Source: Candidatus Jacksonbacteria bacterium RIFCSPLOWO2_02_FULL_44_20
GTDB lineage: Bacteria; Patescibacteriota; Patescibacteriia; UBA9629
Reading direction: 5' to 3'
DNA length: 62,728 nucleotides
Assembly: GCA_001818155.1 (NCBI GenBank)
Contig: MHJU01000012.1
Location: 1 to 62,728 of the forward strand
Both the position numbers and the translations under genes were made by a program. Positions 31,766 to 41,256 of the stretch are shown piece by piece (position 1 is the stretch's first letter; every line of letters begins with the position of its first letter). The notes below the pieces were generated by a model. It saw only the letters and a program-made list of their open reading frames with translations. It was not told the origin of the DNA and did no database searches.

Positions 31766-32794
31766 ATGGACAAAAAATTACTAATCTCAAAAGTAGAAGA
31801 ATTGCGCGGATCGCGCGTGATTACGTATACGACAAGCGACCGCCAAGGACCAGTGAATGCGCGGATTGCAATGGATGTTATTCCAATTATGAGTCGTCAT
31901 CTGCAAAACATCGGCAAGGTAGAGAAGATTGACTTGTTTTTGTACAGTAGCGGAGGGGACACCATGGTGCCGTGGCGTCTTGTTTCCATGATCCGAGAAT
32001 TTTGCGATTCGTTTGCGGTACTCGTGCCATATAAAGCGCATAGCGCCGCGACAATGGTTGCTCTTGGCGCGGATGAGATTGTCATGACAAACATGGGCGA
32101 ACTATCTCCGATTGATCCTTCAACATCAAACGTATTTAACCCTACGGATCCGCAAAATCCTCAAAGCAAGATTCCAATTTCTGTTGAAGACGTGATGGCG
32201 TATTTTGATCTCGTAAAAAATAAATTCGGCATTAAGACAGACGCGGATTTAACGCAGGCGTTTAGCAAGTTTATTGAAAGCAACCCGCAAATCCATCCGC
32301 TTGCGCTTGGAAACGTCAACCGTATTCACAATCTCATTCGCATCCTCGCAAAGCGTCTCTTAAAAAGTCATCGTGCGCCTTTAAGAGACGATGAGATAGA
32401 GAAGATCGTTGACTATTTCACGGAAAAACTTTACTCGCATCAGTATTTTATCGGACGCAAAGAAGCGCGAGAAGATTTAGGGTTGCGAACTGTGATGAAC
32501 GCTGATGCGGTTCTCACAGAGAGTATTACGAAGTTGTATGATGAATACCGATCAGCGATGAAACTTGATGAAACCGTGTGGAACCCAGAAAACGAACTCG
32601 GAACAAACGCGGTGCAAAACAAAAAGGATTACTCAATTGCCTTTATAGAAAGCCGAGATGTGAGCAATCAGTTTCAACTGTCAATTGAATATCGCAAACA
32701 GCAAGTGCCTGTTATGGCGCAAACTCCCCAAGGCCAAGTCCAAATCGCCCAAGACCAAGTGGCGTGGAGAATTGTGGAGCAGGGGTGGAGGTAA
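31766..32794 (+). CDS. Clp-fold serine protease of the SDH/SppA-like type
   Basis: A 342-residue cytoplasmic-looking protein. DLFLYSSGGDTMVPWRLVSMIREF is the oxyanion/GGD motif of the Clp-crotonase protease fold; VLVPYKAHSAATMVALGADEIVM carries the nucleophile Ser; MGELSPIDPS is typical of the SDH protease (PF01972) family. No signal peptide is present. The C-terminal part ends in a Gln-rich segment (QTPQGQVQIAQDQ). It begins 13 nt after tRNA-Pro and may be cotranscribed with it. Confidence 0.8.
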   Translation: MDKKLLISKVEELRGSRVITYTTSDRQGPVNARIAMDVIPIMSRHLQNIGKVEKIDLFLYSSGGDTMVPWRLVSMIREFCDSFAVLVPYKAHSAATMVALGADEIVMTNMGELSPIDPSTSNVFNPTDPQNPQSKIPISVEDVMAYFDLVKNKFGIKTDADLTQAFSKFIESNPQIHPLALGNVNRIHNLIRILAKRLLKSHRAPLRDDEIEKIVDYFTEKLYSHQYFIGRKEAREDLGLRTVMNADAVLTESITKLYDEYRSAMKLDETVWNPENELGTNAVQNKKDYSIAFIESRDVSNQFQLSIEYRKQQVPVMAQTPQGQVQIAQDQVAWRIVEQGWR

Positions 32795-32800
32795 GTAAGT

Positions 32801-33448
32801 ATGCAAAAGATATTGAAAAACAGGGTGATATTGATAGCATGCGCTGTTATTGTAGCTGGTGGTTTTTTTATTACTCTAGCTTACATAAAAACATCCAGTG
32901 AGGTCAGAACCCCTTTGTATTTGATTGAAGTAGTTCTCCAGTTTCTTAATATAGCGGTGCTTGGCATGGTTGGCTTGTACTTCATGGGTTTGCAAACCAA
33001 GATCAATAACACATTAAAAGGTTTAGAAGATGTTGTTGCAGTAACTGTTTTATGGGAAACTGGAACTGATAAGGTGAATATTTTGAACGTTGGCAAAGTT
33101 ATACTATACCTTAATAAATACGATATTGGAAAAAATACCGAGATATTCAGTAGGTCATTATTGATACCAGCATCTGGTCTAATTAGGATCTCGCTCCATG
33201 ATTTACCGGTAGGGGAAATGGATATGCAGTTATATTTAACAGATGATTTCAAACGTAAGTATAAGTTTGAAGGAAAGATTTTAGTAGAAGAAATAGAGCA
33301 ACCGTATGTATTACTACTTGGGCAGACGGCGAATCTTTTACAAGGTGATGGGACAGTTACATCTGGTGTAGCTCCAGTTCAAAATAAAAAAGTAAAAGTT
33401 TTAGCAATACACCCATACAAAACAGAGCAATACGACTGGAAGTTATAG
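32801..33448 (+). CDS. Hypothetical two-span membrane protein
   Basis: 215 residues with membrane helices at about 8-28 and 40-65 (LIEVVLQFLNIAVLGMVGLYFMGL) and a soluble C-terminal domain rich in beta strands (LYLTDDFKRKYKFEGKILVEEIEQPYVLLLG). No family recognised. It starts 6 nt after the protease gene, so the two may be a unit. Confidence 0.55.
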   Translation: MQKILKNRVILIACAVIVAGGFFITLAYIKTSSEVRTPLYLIEVVLQFLNIAVLGMVGLYFMGLQTKINNTLKGLEDVVAVTVLWETGTDKVNILNVGKVILYLNKYDIGKNTEIFSRSLLIPASGLIRISLHDLPVGEMDMQLYLTDDFKRKYKFEGKILVEEIEQPYVLLLGQTANLLQGDGTVTSGVAPVQNKKVKVLAIHPYKTEQYDWKL

Positions 33449-33462
33449 AACTATGTGTTAAA

Positions 33463-33516
33463 ATGAAACCCGAAATCATCACAACAAAAATCTCACCACT
33501 TTATGAAAAACGATAA
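33463..33516 (+). pseudogene. 5' stub of a third DUF5674 copy
   Basis: MKPEIITTKISPLYEKR then stop. The first dozen codons match the starts of the DUF5674 genes at 30294 and 37073 (EIITTKI), then sequence diverges into the Bro-N gene. It looks like a junction where a DUF5674 cassette was replaced. Confidence 0.55.
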
Positions 33517-34351
33517 CAAACAAATTACAATTTTTGAAGGTAAAAGAATTCGTCGCCACTGGGATAAAAAACAAGAAAAGTGGTATTTTTCAGTGGTTGA
33601 TATTATTCAGGCGTTAATTCAGCAAGCAGATTATCAAACCGCCAGAAAATACTGGAATAAACTCAAAGAAAGGCTAAAAAAAGAAGGGAACGAGTCGGTG
33701 TCAAATTGTCACCAACTGAAATTTGAAGCCGCTGATGGCAAATATTACGCAACCGATGCCGCAGATGTAGAGACATTATTGCGTCTCATTCAATCAGTGC
33801 CAAGTCCAAAAGCCGAACCGATAAAACTCTGGTTGGCTCGTGTTGGTTATGAAAGAATGCAAGAAATCATTGATCCGGAAAAATCCGTCAATCGGGCTAG
33901 AACAAATTGGCAAAGATTGGGCAGGAGCGGAAAATGGATTCAACAGCGAATGATGGGGCAGGAAACCAGGAACAAGCTTACCGATTATTGGAAAGAGCAC
34001 GATGTTAAAGAACAGGACGAATACGCGATTTTAACTAATATAATCCATCAGGAATGGAGCGATGTGTCGGTAAAACAACACAAGGAGCTGAAAAATTTGA
34101 AAACGGAAAATTTGCGTGATCATATGACAGAAGCGGAATTGATTTTTACCGCGCTTGCGGAATTGTCTACTCGCCAAATTGCGGAAACGGAACAAGTCCG
34201 AGGCCTTGAAAAAAATAAAATGCCGGCGCAGAAAGGCGGACAAATCGCCAAAAACGCGCGGTTGGAGTTAGAACAAAAAACCGGCAGGCGGGTAGTAAGC
34301 AAGGAGAACTTTAAACTACCAGAAGGCAAAAAATCGAAAAGGTTAAGATGA
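33503..34351 (+). CDS. Bro-N domain / antirepressor-like protein
   Basis: 282 residues. The N-terminus (ITIFEGKRIRRHWDKKQEKWYFSVVDIIQALIQ, DYQTARKYWNKLKERLKKEG) is a Bro-N domain, as found in phage antirepressors and in DinD-like proteins. The C-terminus has GGQIAKNARLELEQKTGRRVVSKENFKLP, common in chromosomal relatives. It probably binds DNA; it may have a mobile-element origin. It starts inside the DUF5674 stub and its stop overlaps the next gene (ATGA). Confidence 0.8.
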   Translation: MKNDNKQITIFEGKRIRRHWDKKQEKWYFSVVDIIQALIQQADYQTARKYWNKLKERLKKEGNESVSNCHQLKFEAADGKYYATDAADVETLLRLIQSVPSPKAEPIKLWLARVGYERMQEIIDPEKSVNRARTNWQRLGRSGKWIQQRMMGQETRNKLTDYWKEHDVKEQDEYAILTNIIHQEWSDVSVKQHKELKNLKTENLRDHMTEAELIFTALAELSTRQIAETEQVRGLEKNKMPAQKGGQIAKNARLELEQKTGRRVVSKENFKLPEGKKSKRLR

Positions 34352-35544
34352 TTTTAATTTCTCGCGAAACAATGAACCATCACAATCAACACTTTGGCGA
34401 TAGAAAGAAGCGTGTGCCTGTCTTCATTTTTTTGTTTGTCATGACAGCTATCCTCACCGGCTGTCAACACGAAAAAAGTGCTGTAAATACGCCACCTATC
34501 ATAGAAGTACCCAATCAGTCCACGACTTCAACACCAACCACCGCTCTTCCAGACCTCCAACCGGAACAGCCTCCTATTGTAGCAGAGAAGAAGGTGTACA
34601 CCACCGTGGATTTTTCCGAGTACAATTCCGACTATCAATTCAAAGCCATCATCCCGCCGAACTACCAGGTAGAATATGTGAATGTAATTGAGTCCATTAA
34701 CATTTACGATCCACAAGCAGAGGGCGGCGTGCCACGAGATCAACCACAAATTTTTATACGCAAGTTTAGCGCGAGCACTTTCCTTACTTTAAACACGGTT
34801 GATATTTTTTCACGCGAGGAGCGTATGGTGGGGAGGCACGAGGCGGTTTTATATGATATTCAAAAGAAGCAGAGCGTGGCGGATTTTCCCGATCAGCCAA
34901 AGTGGCGAAACGAACGGCATAAGGTGCTGGATATTCGTTATACAGAAATAAATCCGAGCATATTTTTTGTCTTCGCGTATAACCCAGCCTTTGGAGACGT
35001 CGAATTTCAGCGATTCATAGATAGCCTTATTTTTTACAACGATCGCGAAAGTTTCCACTCGCCGCTTGATCCGCCAGAAAACCGCGTCACCAAAAAGCCG
35101 TTTGGCATTTATGTTACGCTCGAAAATTCTCCAGTACAGCCGGAAAAGTTTACCGGCTATCATACGGGCACGGATTTTGAAATAAATGAGTACGAGTTAC
35201 TGCCTGATATTCCGGTACTCGCCATCTGCGGAGGCGTTATCAAAGAGAGAAAACGCGTAAATGGCTATGGCGGAGTTGTTATACAAGAGTGTATATTTGA
35301 AAACCAACCTGTGCATGTCTTGTACGGCCATGTATCTTTAGATGACGCAGATGTTGGCGCGTACATACCGCCCGGGAGAATCATCGCAAAACTTGGACGC
35401 GACAAAAGCGAAGAAACCGACGGCGAGCGAAAGCATTTGCATTTGGGGATTGTCAAGGGGACGAAGGTTGACTTACGCGGTTACATGAGCGATAAAGCCG
35501 AACTTGATATGTGGCTTGACTTTGGCGAGTTTGTACCGTTATAA
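34348..35544 (+). CDS. M23 family metallopeptidase lipoprotein
   Basis: A 398-residue protein with a signal sequence and lipobox (FIFLFVMTAILTGCQ), a Pro/Thr-rich linker, a middle domain (residues 80-230) and a C-terminal LytM domain: GYHTGTDFE (H-x3-D zinc site), GGVIKERKRVNGYGGVVI, VLYGHVS and HLHLGI (H-x-H). It should cleave peptidoglycan cross-bridges or cell-wall peptides outside the membrane. The first Met overlaps the Bro-N stop; an ATG at 34372 (MNHHNQHFGDRKKR) is an alternative start. Confidence 0.82.
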   Translation: MILISRETMNHHNQHFGDRKKRVPVFIFLFVMTAILTGCQHEKSAVNTPPIIEVPNQSTTSTPTTALPDLQPEQPPIVAEKKVYTTVDFSEYNSDYQFKAIIPPNYQVEYVNVIESINIYDPQAEGGVPRDQPQIFIRKFSASTFLTLNTVDIFSREERMVGRHEAVLYDIQKKQSVADFPDQPKWRNERHKVLDIRYTEINPSIFFVFAYNPAFGDVEFQRFIDSLIFYNDRESFHSPLDPPENRVTKKPFGIYVTLENSPVQPEKFTGYHTGTDFEINEYELLPDIPVLAICGGVIKERKRVNGYGGVVIQECIFENQPVHVLYGHVSLDDADVGAYIPPGRIIAKLGRDKSEETDGERKHLHLGIVKGTKVDLRGYMSDKAELDMWLDFGEFVPL

Positions 35545-35547
35545 GTG

Positions 35548-35570
35548 CCGCATGAGCGGCTTTAGCTTCA
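35548..35570 (+). terminator. Short terminator after the M23 lipoprotein gene
   Basis: GCCGC-ATGA-GCGGC followed by TTTAGCTTC, 3 nt after the stop codon. Confidence 0.55.
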
Positions 35571-35579
35571 ATCATAATT

Positions 35580-35689
35580 TGGGCGTGTTGCGCAATAGCT
35601 CATTTTGGCAAAGCGTAAAATTTTTTTGGTTTGTTTAAGCCATAAAATTTTTACCAAATTGTCCAAAATTGCATTTCGCAACAGTCCCC
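35580..35689. mobile_element. MITE-like imperfect palindrome
   Basis: The ends GGGCGTGTTGCGCAAT and ATTTCGCAACAGTCCC are imperfect inverted repeats, and similarity extends about 50 bp inward on each arm (CTCATTTTGGCAAAGCGTAAAA versus the inverse of the right arm). There is no room for a transposase inside, so it is a non-autonomous element or joined IS ends. No clear target duplication was found. Confidence 0.55.
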
Positions 35690-35725
35690 TAAAGGCAAGA
35701 AAACAGCCAAGATCATCCCTTTACA

Positions 35726-35995
35726 AAGCTTTGCCGGAAGTATAGAATTGAGCATAGAAGAATTAAATTCAGACATCCTTGGACCAATGGAATGATTGAG
35801 CGGTTCAACGGAAAGATTAAAAAGAACGTGTTGAGAAAATATCTTTTTAGTGATGTGGGCGATCTTAAAGAAAAACTCGCTGAATATATCAACGACTACA
35901 ATTTTACAATCAGACTTAAATGGTTAGGATATAAAACCACGGTCGACTACCTAAAAACTAACTTTAATTATACTATACAACGTATCGTTATCTAA
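35726..35995 (+). pseudogene. C-terminal remnant of an IS481-type transposase
   Basis: The open frame reads CRKYRIEHRRIKFRHPWTNGMIERFNGKIKK and ends after FNYTIQRIVI. The P-x-TNG-x-x-ERF block with the third catalytic acidic residue is typical of the IS481/IS3-like DDE integrase core. The N-terminal HTH and the first two aspartates are missing, so it cannot transpose by itself. Confidence 0.72.
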
Positions 35996-36116
35996 CACTT
36001 GAACAGCCACTTTTAGTGTCTTGACAAACCAGACCACCTTATTATCTAACATTTACCAATCCCATTCCTTGTGATAGGATGTTTCTAAAAATGAACATTT
36101 TATTCTTGGATTGTGA

Positions 36117-36926
36117 CCTCTATTCGAATATGGAAAAAAATGGAATACATTTACAAACCAAGAAGTTTTTACAGCAGATACTCCAACGAAACAAGATGAG
36201 AAAGGAGAAGCAGTATTACCACAAGCGGTTGTGGGACAGAAAGGAGAGGAACCTACAGCGCCAAAAGTCAAAGAATTAACCAGTCAGGAAAAAGAAAGGG
36301 TTGCTGAATTGGAAGAAATTCGCATGAGAGCAGTTGAGTATTATGGGAAACTTGGAATTCGCCCGGAAGAAATTGAGGTTGCAGATCATACAGGGTCTAC
36401 ATATAGGATTGAATTTTTCGGGGCGATTTCTATACAATATCCGTATCGCGCACATTCCTATGCTTACTCAGAGAATCACAAATGGGACAATTACACCACA
36501 AATGCCGTTCGTGTTCCAGGAGGGTACGGGGGATTCCATTACTTTAGGTTCAAAAGGGTCCAAAGGAAACATGAATTTGTAGTGATTAAGTGTTTTAAGA
36601 GTTATGGAAATGAAGGAGGAATGTTTGCAAAAGATTTTACCACGGGGCGTCTCATAAGAGGAAAGGAAGTATTTGCATTGTGGGAAGATGGATCACAGGA
36701 GATACAGATTCCTAAGAATCCTGAACCGCGTCAAGAGTGGGGTGAATATGATGTGGGGTACATATCCGCTTTGCCACCGCGACTCAAATTAAAGCAAGAT
36801 TTAAAGCCGGTTGCCCAGTCGGAAAAAAAAATTACACAACCTCTTAAGAAGCGCGGGTCTACTAAACGCCAAAAGAGAGAATTAGTGGAGCAACAATTAG
36901 TTAAAGACTATATAGACAGGGAGTAA
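36117..36926 (+). CDS. Hypothetical protein, 5' end probably damaged
   Basis: The ORF track gives 231 aa from a GTG (36231). The same frame is open and protein-like back to 36117 (FEYGKKWNTFTNQEVFTADTPTKQDEKGEAVLPQ) but has no start codon there, so the N-terminus was probably lost or frameshifted, perhaps by the neighbouring IS. TTGACA at 36021 with TATCTA may be its old promoter. The middle has aromatic-rich beta sequence (GGYGGFHYFRFKRVQRKHEFVVIKCF) and the end is basic. Function unknown. Confidence 0.5.
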   Translation, partial: PLFEYGKKWNTFTNQEVFTADTPTKQDEKGEAVLPQAVVGQKGEEPTAPKVKELTSQEKERVAELEEIRMRAVEYYGKLGIRPEEIEVADHTGSTYRIEFFGAISIQYPYRAHSYAYSENHKWDNYTTNAVRVPGGYGGFHYFRFKRVQRKHEFVVIKCFKSYGNEGGMFAKDFTTGRLIRGKEVFALWEDGSQEIQIPKNPEPRQEWGEYDVGYISALPPRLKLKQDLKPVAQSEKKITQPLKKRGSTKRQKRELVEQQLVKDYIDRE

Positions 36927-37072
36927 GTATGCGCTTGGAAGAGAGGAGTGATTTAGAATTACATCGTGGCACAACGACAGAGCTGATAATATGAAGAGGA
37001 AGAAGGTATTCTCACGGAGGGGTAAAATCATACCCTAGATTGACATTTACTTGAGAGTTTTGGTTAATGCCT

Positions 37073-37433
37073 ATGCCCGAAATTATTACTACAAAAATTG
37101 ATAGAGCAGAGTTAAAGCGGCATGTTGAGGAAATTTTTGGCGACATGGTGAAGTTTGTGGTTGATATTGAAAAGGGGATACTCGCGCTTGGAGGCGAGAT
37201 GCACGCGGAGTAGTGAGGAGTTGTTGCTGAAAGAAGGATAGCGGCAAGAGAATTTATGGGGCGCGAATTTGTATCCGTTTCGAGATGGTGAAGAGCGGAT
37301 TGAGTACACGTCGCTCATTAACATTCGTCCAAGCGCGGGAAACCGCGGCATGGAAATTCAAGATGAAGCAATAAAACACAAAGTAAAAGAAGCCGCAGAG
37401 CGTCTGCTTTTTTCACCTGAAGATCGCTTATGA
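37073..37433 (+). pseudogene. Broken DUF5674 paralogue
   Basis: It starts MPEIITTKIDRAELKRHVEEIFGDMVKFVVDIEKGILALGGEMHAE, then TAG. Compared with the intact copy, one extra G (GCGGAG-TAG instead of GCGGATAGT) shifts the frame. In the shifted frame it continues SEELLLKEG-stop-RQENLWGANLYPFRDGEERIEYTSLINIRPS and on to the normal end. So there are two lesions, one insertion and one in-frame TAG. Confidence 0.8.
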
Positions 37434-37691
37434 CGCCGCATCACAAAACCTTAACTGTAGAGAAATTTGAAACACGAAGAAGATCAAAAACGCTGTATTG
37501 AACGCGCATACGAGCTTGTTGATCTAACGGTTGCCGACCCCAAGTGGCGCGGGCGAAGCAAGGAGCTTCTGCGAATTCGCGAGATGTTAGGCGAGGAGTA
37601 TATTGGACGCATTGATCTTCGCAAAATTGAACAATACTACGCGTACTGCCTTGATTTTGCGAAGGCGAATGTGAAATATGAGTTAGAATGA
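37431..37691 (+). pseudogene. Decayed helical partner of the second DUF5674 cassette
   Basis: It starts MTPHHKTLTVEKFE (matching KWHKNLTQEKWNE of the intact partner) in one frame; after an internal deletion the matching sequence resumes in another frame: KRCIERAYELVDLTVADPKWRGRSKELLRIREMLG. The ORF-track protein from TTG 37467 covers only this second part. It overlaps the start of the next gene. Confidence 0.65.
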
Positions 37692-40600
37692 CCAAACACA
37701 TCCCCAAAAAATGGAACATCCTCGTTTTAGGCGCGGCAACGATTGCAACGGCCGTCTATTTCATTTATTCAAACAGAGTTCGTTTAATAGACGAGACTGT
37801 GTTCTGGAATTTTAATTCCTGCTCGACAGGCGCAAAAGAATTATTGGCTGATATAAAAAGCGCAAACTATTGTGAAACCCATGGCGAATGCGTTACGCTT
37901 GACGAGTCGGCAGTCCATTGCATAAATTTTGTGAACACAAACGAACGCGCAGTGCTTGAAAATAAAATAGCTTCTCTTGTCGGCAGATGTCCGGGGATGG
38001 ACAAAGCATGCCCGGATTTTGGAGGCGAGCCATATCTTGCCTGCCGTTCCAACAAATGCGAACAAGCAGAAAGAGGCGAGGAGCGAGTTATTGCGCAAAC
38101 AGATGAAAATGAATACCACCTATTGGAGAAAATTTTTATAACAATAACTAATGATTTACTGGTGCCTATTCAAATCGTAGACGATGCAACCGCAGATCCT
38201 GCATTTGTTAGGTTGGAGCAAAAAACAGACGCGTGGCGCGATGTCTATGAAGATATCAAAACACCGCCTTCTTCTCTTTTACTATACAAAGAACTTAAAC
38301 CAAGGGAAAGCTATGCCTATGTGTGGAGTCCATATTTTGCATACGGTCAAAGCCCAATCCTCAAACTTGTTCCGGGGATATATCGTTTCACGTTCTTTTT
38401 AGATGGGGAAAAAAATTTGCGCCTCCAAACAAATGAATTTACGATTACAGACAAAAGAGGCGGATTTCAAATGGAAAATCTTTGTGACAAAGATGCCGAC
38501 TGCGTTTTAAGTTCTACCGATTGTTGCCCCACGTGCAATGCTGACGCAGTTACTATTTGGGAAGCGGAAAGAAGAAAGAATGATCAGTTTTGTGATACAA
38601 AAGATTATAAATGTATTCAACTTCAATGCCCTTACGAACGGACAATAGCGCGATGCCTCACTAATCAATGCGTCAAAACCTATGAGATTACCGGGCAGGT
38701 GATAGAAACCGAAGCCGTTCTTCCTTCAAAAATTAGACTAAAATATGAAGATGGAGATGCAGGCACGCAGAGGACATGCAATGAACTCAATCGCGTTAAA
38801 ATCAAAGAAGCGGTTTTTGGCGGTCCAGAACGAGAATTTGTTTTCAAAAAAGATAATCGCTTTTTTATCAAGGAAGGGAGTTGCTATTCGCTTGAATATC
38901 AAAAAACAGAAGACATATGCGAAGGCGATGTGATTATCGGCTTGCAAGAAAAGCCGTGTGTGGAAGTTTCTCTAGACAAAAGTGAATATCAATGGAATGA
39001 CGAGATTGAAATAAAAGTTGCCAATAATAGCGGCACAACATATTGGTATGATAATTCAGATGGATTGGGGCATAAACTCATATTGCTTACGCTTTATGTA
39101 GATAAATTGCCAATATCGCTTGCATCAGAAGGCAATATCGCGATACCCAAGGAGTTGTTTCCCGGAAGCGCGATACGATTGCCTGTGTTGCAAATTAAGA
39201 AAATTTTACCATCTTTATTATCGGACAAAGAAAGAAACACATTTTTCCTTAAATTTATCTATGCGTTAGATACATGGGATACGCCCGAAATTCCAAGCGC
39301 AATTAACCAATACGCGCGTACAAATGAGTTTACCATTAACCTTGAAGACGCGCCGCGATACTATTCTGACAATGCCTATTGCAAATCAAACAGCGATTGT
39401 CAGCCTGTGCTGTGCAACAAGGGCGGTTTTGGCGTTGAACATAGTTGTTTAAATCAGAATGCCCCACCGTGCTATGACTCGCGCATCATGGAGCCAGTGC
39501 TTGGAGAACCTCGTCCGCCGATTGAGTGCGTGTGCGTCCAAAACAAGTGCGAGGAAAAACAAGTCGTGCCAATTTCAGTTTCAACTGACAAAGATGAATA
39601 TATCAAAGGAGAAAAAGTTACTATATCAATCGCTAATCTCACGAACAAATCCCAACCGATCCATTATCCCTATTACAGCATTACTTTTAATGACCCAGAA
39701 GACGGAAAAACAAGATTGCTTGATCTCGGGGACTGCGAATCCTGTAGCACTCCCTGTTCGCCCTTGCCATCGCTTACGTTGCAGCCAAGGGAGATAAAAA
39801 AATTTACATGGGATCAAAAGTCCTCTTATTGCGATAATGGCGCGCGAAAAACAAAACAAGCGCCAGGTAATTTTTACCACGCCGCCTCATATACTGATTT
39901 TCCCAAAGGAACAGTATATACCGTTGCATCAGACCAATTTTCTGTTGTTTCTAACGTTGTTATTACTCCATCTCGCAATGAATATACACGGGGCGAGGAG
40001 CTGACGTTCACTGTTTCTAATAATTCCGACGAGAATGTGTGGCTTCGTTTTTCTGGCAATCCTTCGTATTTAGATCCAAACGCGGGGTTTCTTGAAATGT
40101 GGGACGCGGAAAGAGAATCTTGGGATATTGCATGGGAGGCGCACATTTTTTCAACCGCAAGCTATGAAGATCAGAAAGTCGCGCCACAGAGAGCGCGGCA
40201 GTATTATCTTCCTCTTTTTACTTTTGATCCGGGCACATACCGGATTGGCATGTATGTCAATTTTACAATTATTCCGGAAACAGTAGCATCAGGAACCGGG
40301 CAATCGCCGCATTCTAAACCTTTTACGATAAAGGAGAAGAAAAGCATCGTGACAGATCATTTCATTATTTTTCATCACGCCGATGATCTGCAAAAAGCGG
40401 CATCCATAGGACAAGAAGCAGAAAATGCGTTTTCTTCAATTATCCAAGATATTCCCGTAGACAAAGAGCGGTACCAAGAAGATTGGAAAGTGAAGCTCTA
40501 CGTGTACCCTGATAAAAGTCTCTATAGCCGGGTAACCATGCGTCCTTCATGGTCAAATGGGTCCGTGAGCTATCGCAAACGAATGCTCCACTTGCCGCAA

Positions 40601-41086
40601 GCGGTGGCAGAGGACTATGCTATCGGGCATGAACTCACGCATCTCATGCATTCGGATTTGTACGGCGGATATTCTTTTTGGAAAAATGTGCCTGAATGGG
40701 TAACCGAGGGGCTTGCGATGTATGAAGAAGAAAAGATTGACGACGTGTATGTGCGAAGCGCATTAGCGCCGTATCTCGCTGTATTTAAAAACGGCGACTA
40801 TTATTCCCTTGAGGAACTAACTGACAAAAGCAGTGTTGAAGGAATTTCAGAAAATGTGCGTTTTTGGTATGCGGAGGGGTGGAGCATTGCCAAATTTTTA
40901 ATCCAGACGCACGGCATGGAAAAATTTTTGGCGTTTGGAAAATATTTAGGCGAGAATATGAATCTTGAAAAAAGCGTGCCCGCGTATCCGCTTAATGAAG
41001 CCTTGCAAGAAGTTTATAATGGCAGTTTTGCGTCCACAGGCGATCTTCTTGAGCAATGGCTAAAACAATTGCCGCTCAAAACATAG
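37688..41086 (+). CDS. Large Cys-rich surface protein with peptidase MA-like C-terminus
   Basis: 1132 residues, anchored by one N-terminal helix (ILVLGAATIATAVYFIY) and otherwise extracellular. Repeated Cys modules follow the pattern C-x(4-5)-D-C...C-x2-C (CDKDADCVLSSTDCCPTCNAD; CKSNSDCQPVLCNKGG), alternating with beta-sandwich-like segments that contain DK.EY..G.E (DKDEYIKGEKVTISIAN; SRNEYTRGEELTFTVSN). The C-terminus has a gluzincin site, IGHELTHLMHSD with the downstream Glu in PEWVTEGLAMYEE, as in peptidase MA. It probably hydrolyses or binds external proteins. The start overlaps the pseudogene before it. Confidence 0.78.
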   Translation: MTKHIPKKWNILVLGAATIATAVYFIYSNRVRLIDETVFWNFNSCSTGAKELLADIKSANYCETHGECVTLDESAVHCINFVNTNERAVLENKIASLVGRCPGMDKACPDFGGEPYLACRSNKCEQAERGEERVIAQTDENEYHLLEKIFITITNDLLVPIQIVDDATADPAFVRLEQKTDAWRDVYEDIKTPPSSLLLYKELKPRESYAYVWSPYFAYGQSPILKLVPGIYRFTFFLDGEKNLRLQTNEFTITDKRGGFQMENLCDKDADCVLSSTDCCPTCNADAVTIWEAERRKNDQFCDTKDYKCIQLQCPYERTIARCLTNQCVKTYEITGQVIETEAVLPSKIRLKYEDGDAGTQRTCNELNRVKIKEAVFGGPEREFVFKKDNRFFIKEGSCYSLEYQKTEDICEGDVIIGLQEKPCVEVSLDKSEYQWNDEIEIKVANNSGTTYWYDNSDGLGHKLILLTLYVDKLPISLASEGNIAIPKELFPGSAIRLPVLQIKKILPSLLSDKERNTFFLKFIYALDTWDTPEIPSAINQYARTNEFTINLEDAPRYYSDNAYCKSNSDCQPVLCNKGGFGVEHSCLNQNAPPCYDSRIMEPVLGEPRPPIECVCVQNKCEEKQVVPISVSTDKDEYIKGEKVTISIANLTNKSQPIHYPYYSITFNDPEDGKTRLLDLGDCESCSTPCSPLPSLTLQPREIKKFTWDQKSSYCDNGARKTKQAPGNFYHAASYTDFPKGTVYTVASDQFSVVSNVVITPSRNEYTRGEELTFTVSNNSDENVWLRFSGNPSYLDPNAGFLEMWDAERESWDIAWEAHIFSTASYEDQKVAPQRARQYYLPLFTFDPGTYRIGMYVNFTIIPETVASGTGQSPHSKPFTIKEKKSIVTDHFIIFHHADDLQKAASIGQEAENAFSSIIQDIPVDKERYQEDWKVKLYVYPDKSLYSRVTMRPSWSNGSVSYRKRMLHLPQAVAEDYAIGHELTHLMHSDLYGGYSFWKNVPEWVTEGLAMYEEEKIDDVYVRSALAPYLAVFKNGDYYSLEELTDKSSVEGISENVRFWYAEGWSIAKFLIQTHGMEKFLAFGKYLGENMNLEKSVPAYPLNEALQEVYNGSFASTGDLLEQWLKQLPLKT

Positions 41087-41142
41087 ACGTGAGTGAGTTA
41101 AAATATCTCGCGCAGAATAGGTGTATGATATAATAACGCCGT

Positions 41143-41247
41143 ATGAATTTTGTTCCACCAAAGCTTAATCGTTACTTTTGGGACGCCAACCCTAAAAATT
41201 TCACTCACAAGCACGCGCGGTTGCGGCGTTTAATTGAAGCGTGGTAG
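41143..41247 (+). pseudogene. 34-codon stub, start of a DUF6922-like gene (tentative)
   Basis: MNFVPPKLNRYFWDANPKNFTHKHARLRRLIEAW then stop. YFWD.(N/D)P at the start resembles small proteins that accompany AbiEii toxins. A TATAAT at 41129-41134 precedes it. Probably a truncated gene. Confidence 0.35.
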
Positions 41248-41256
41248 AATCATGGT

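Noticed and set aside
36079-36279. 66-codon ORF MFLKMNILFLDCDLYSNMEKNG...
   Set aside because: It overlaps the better protein-like frame of 36117-36926; only its first codons might belong to that gene.
37073-37433. Amber (TAG) readthrough or pyrrolysine in the second DUF5674 copy
   Set aside because: A separate +1 frameshift and a decayed neighbour point to pseudogenisation; no pyl genes are seen.
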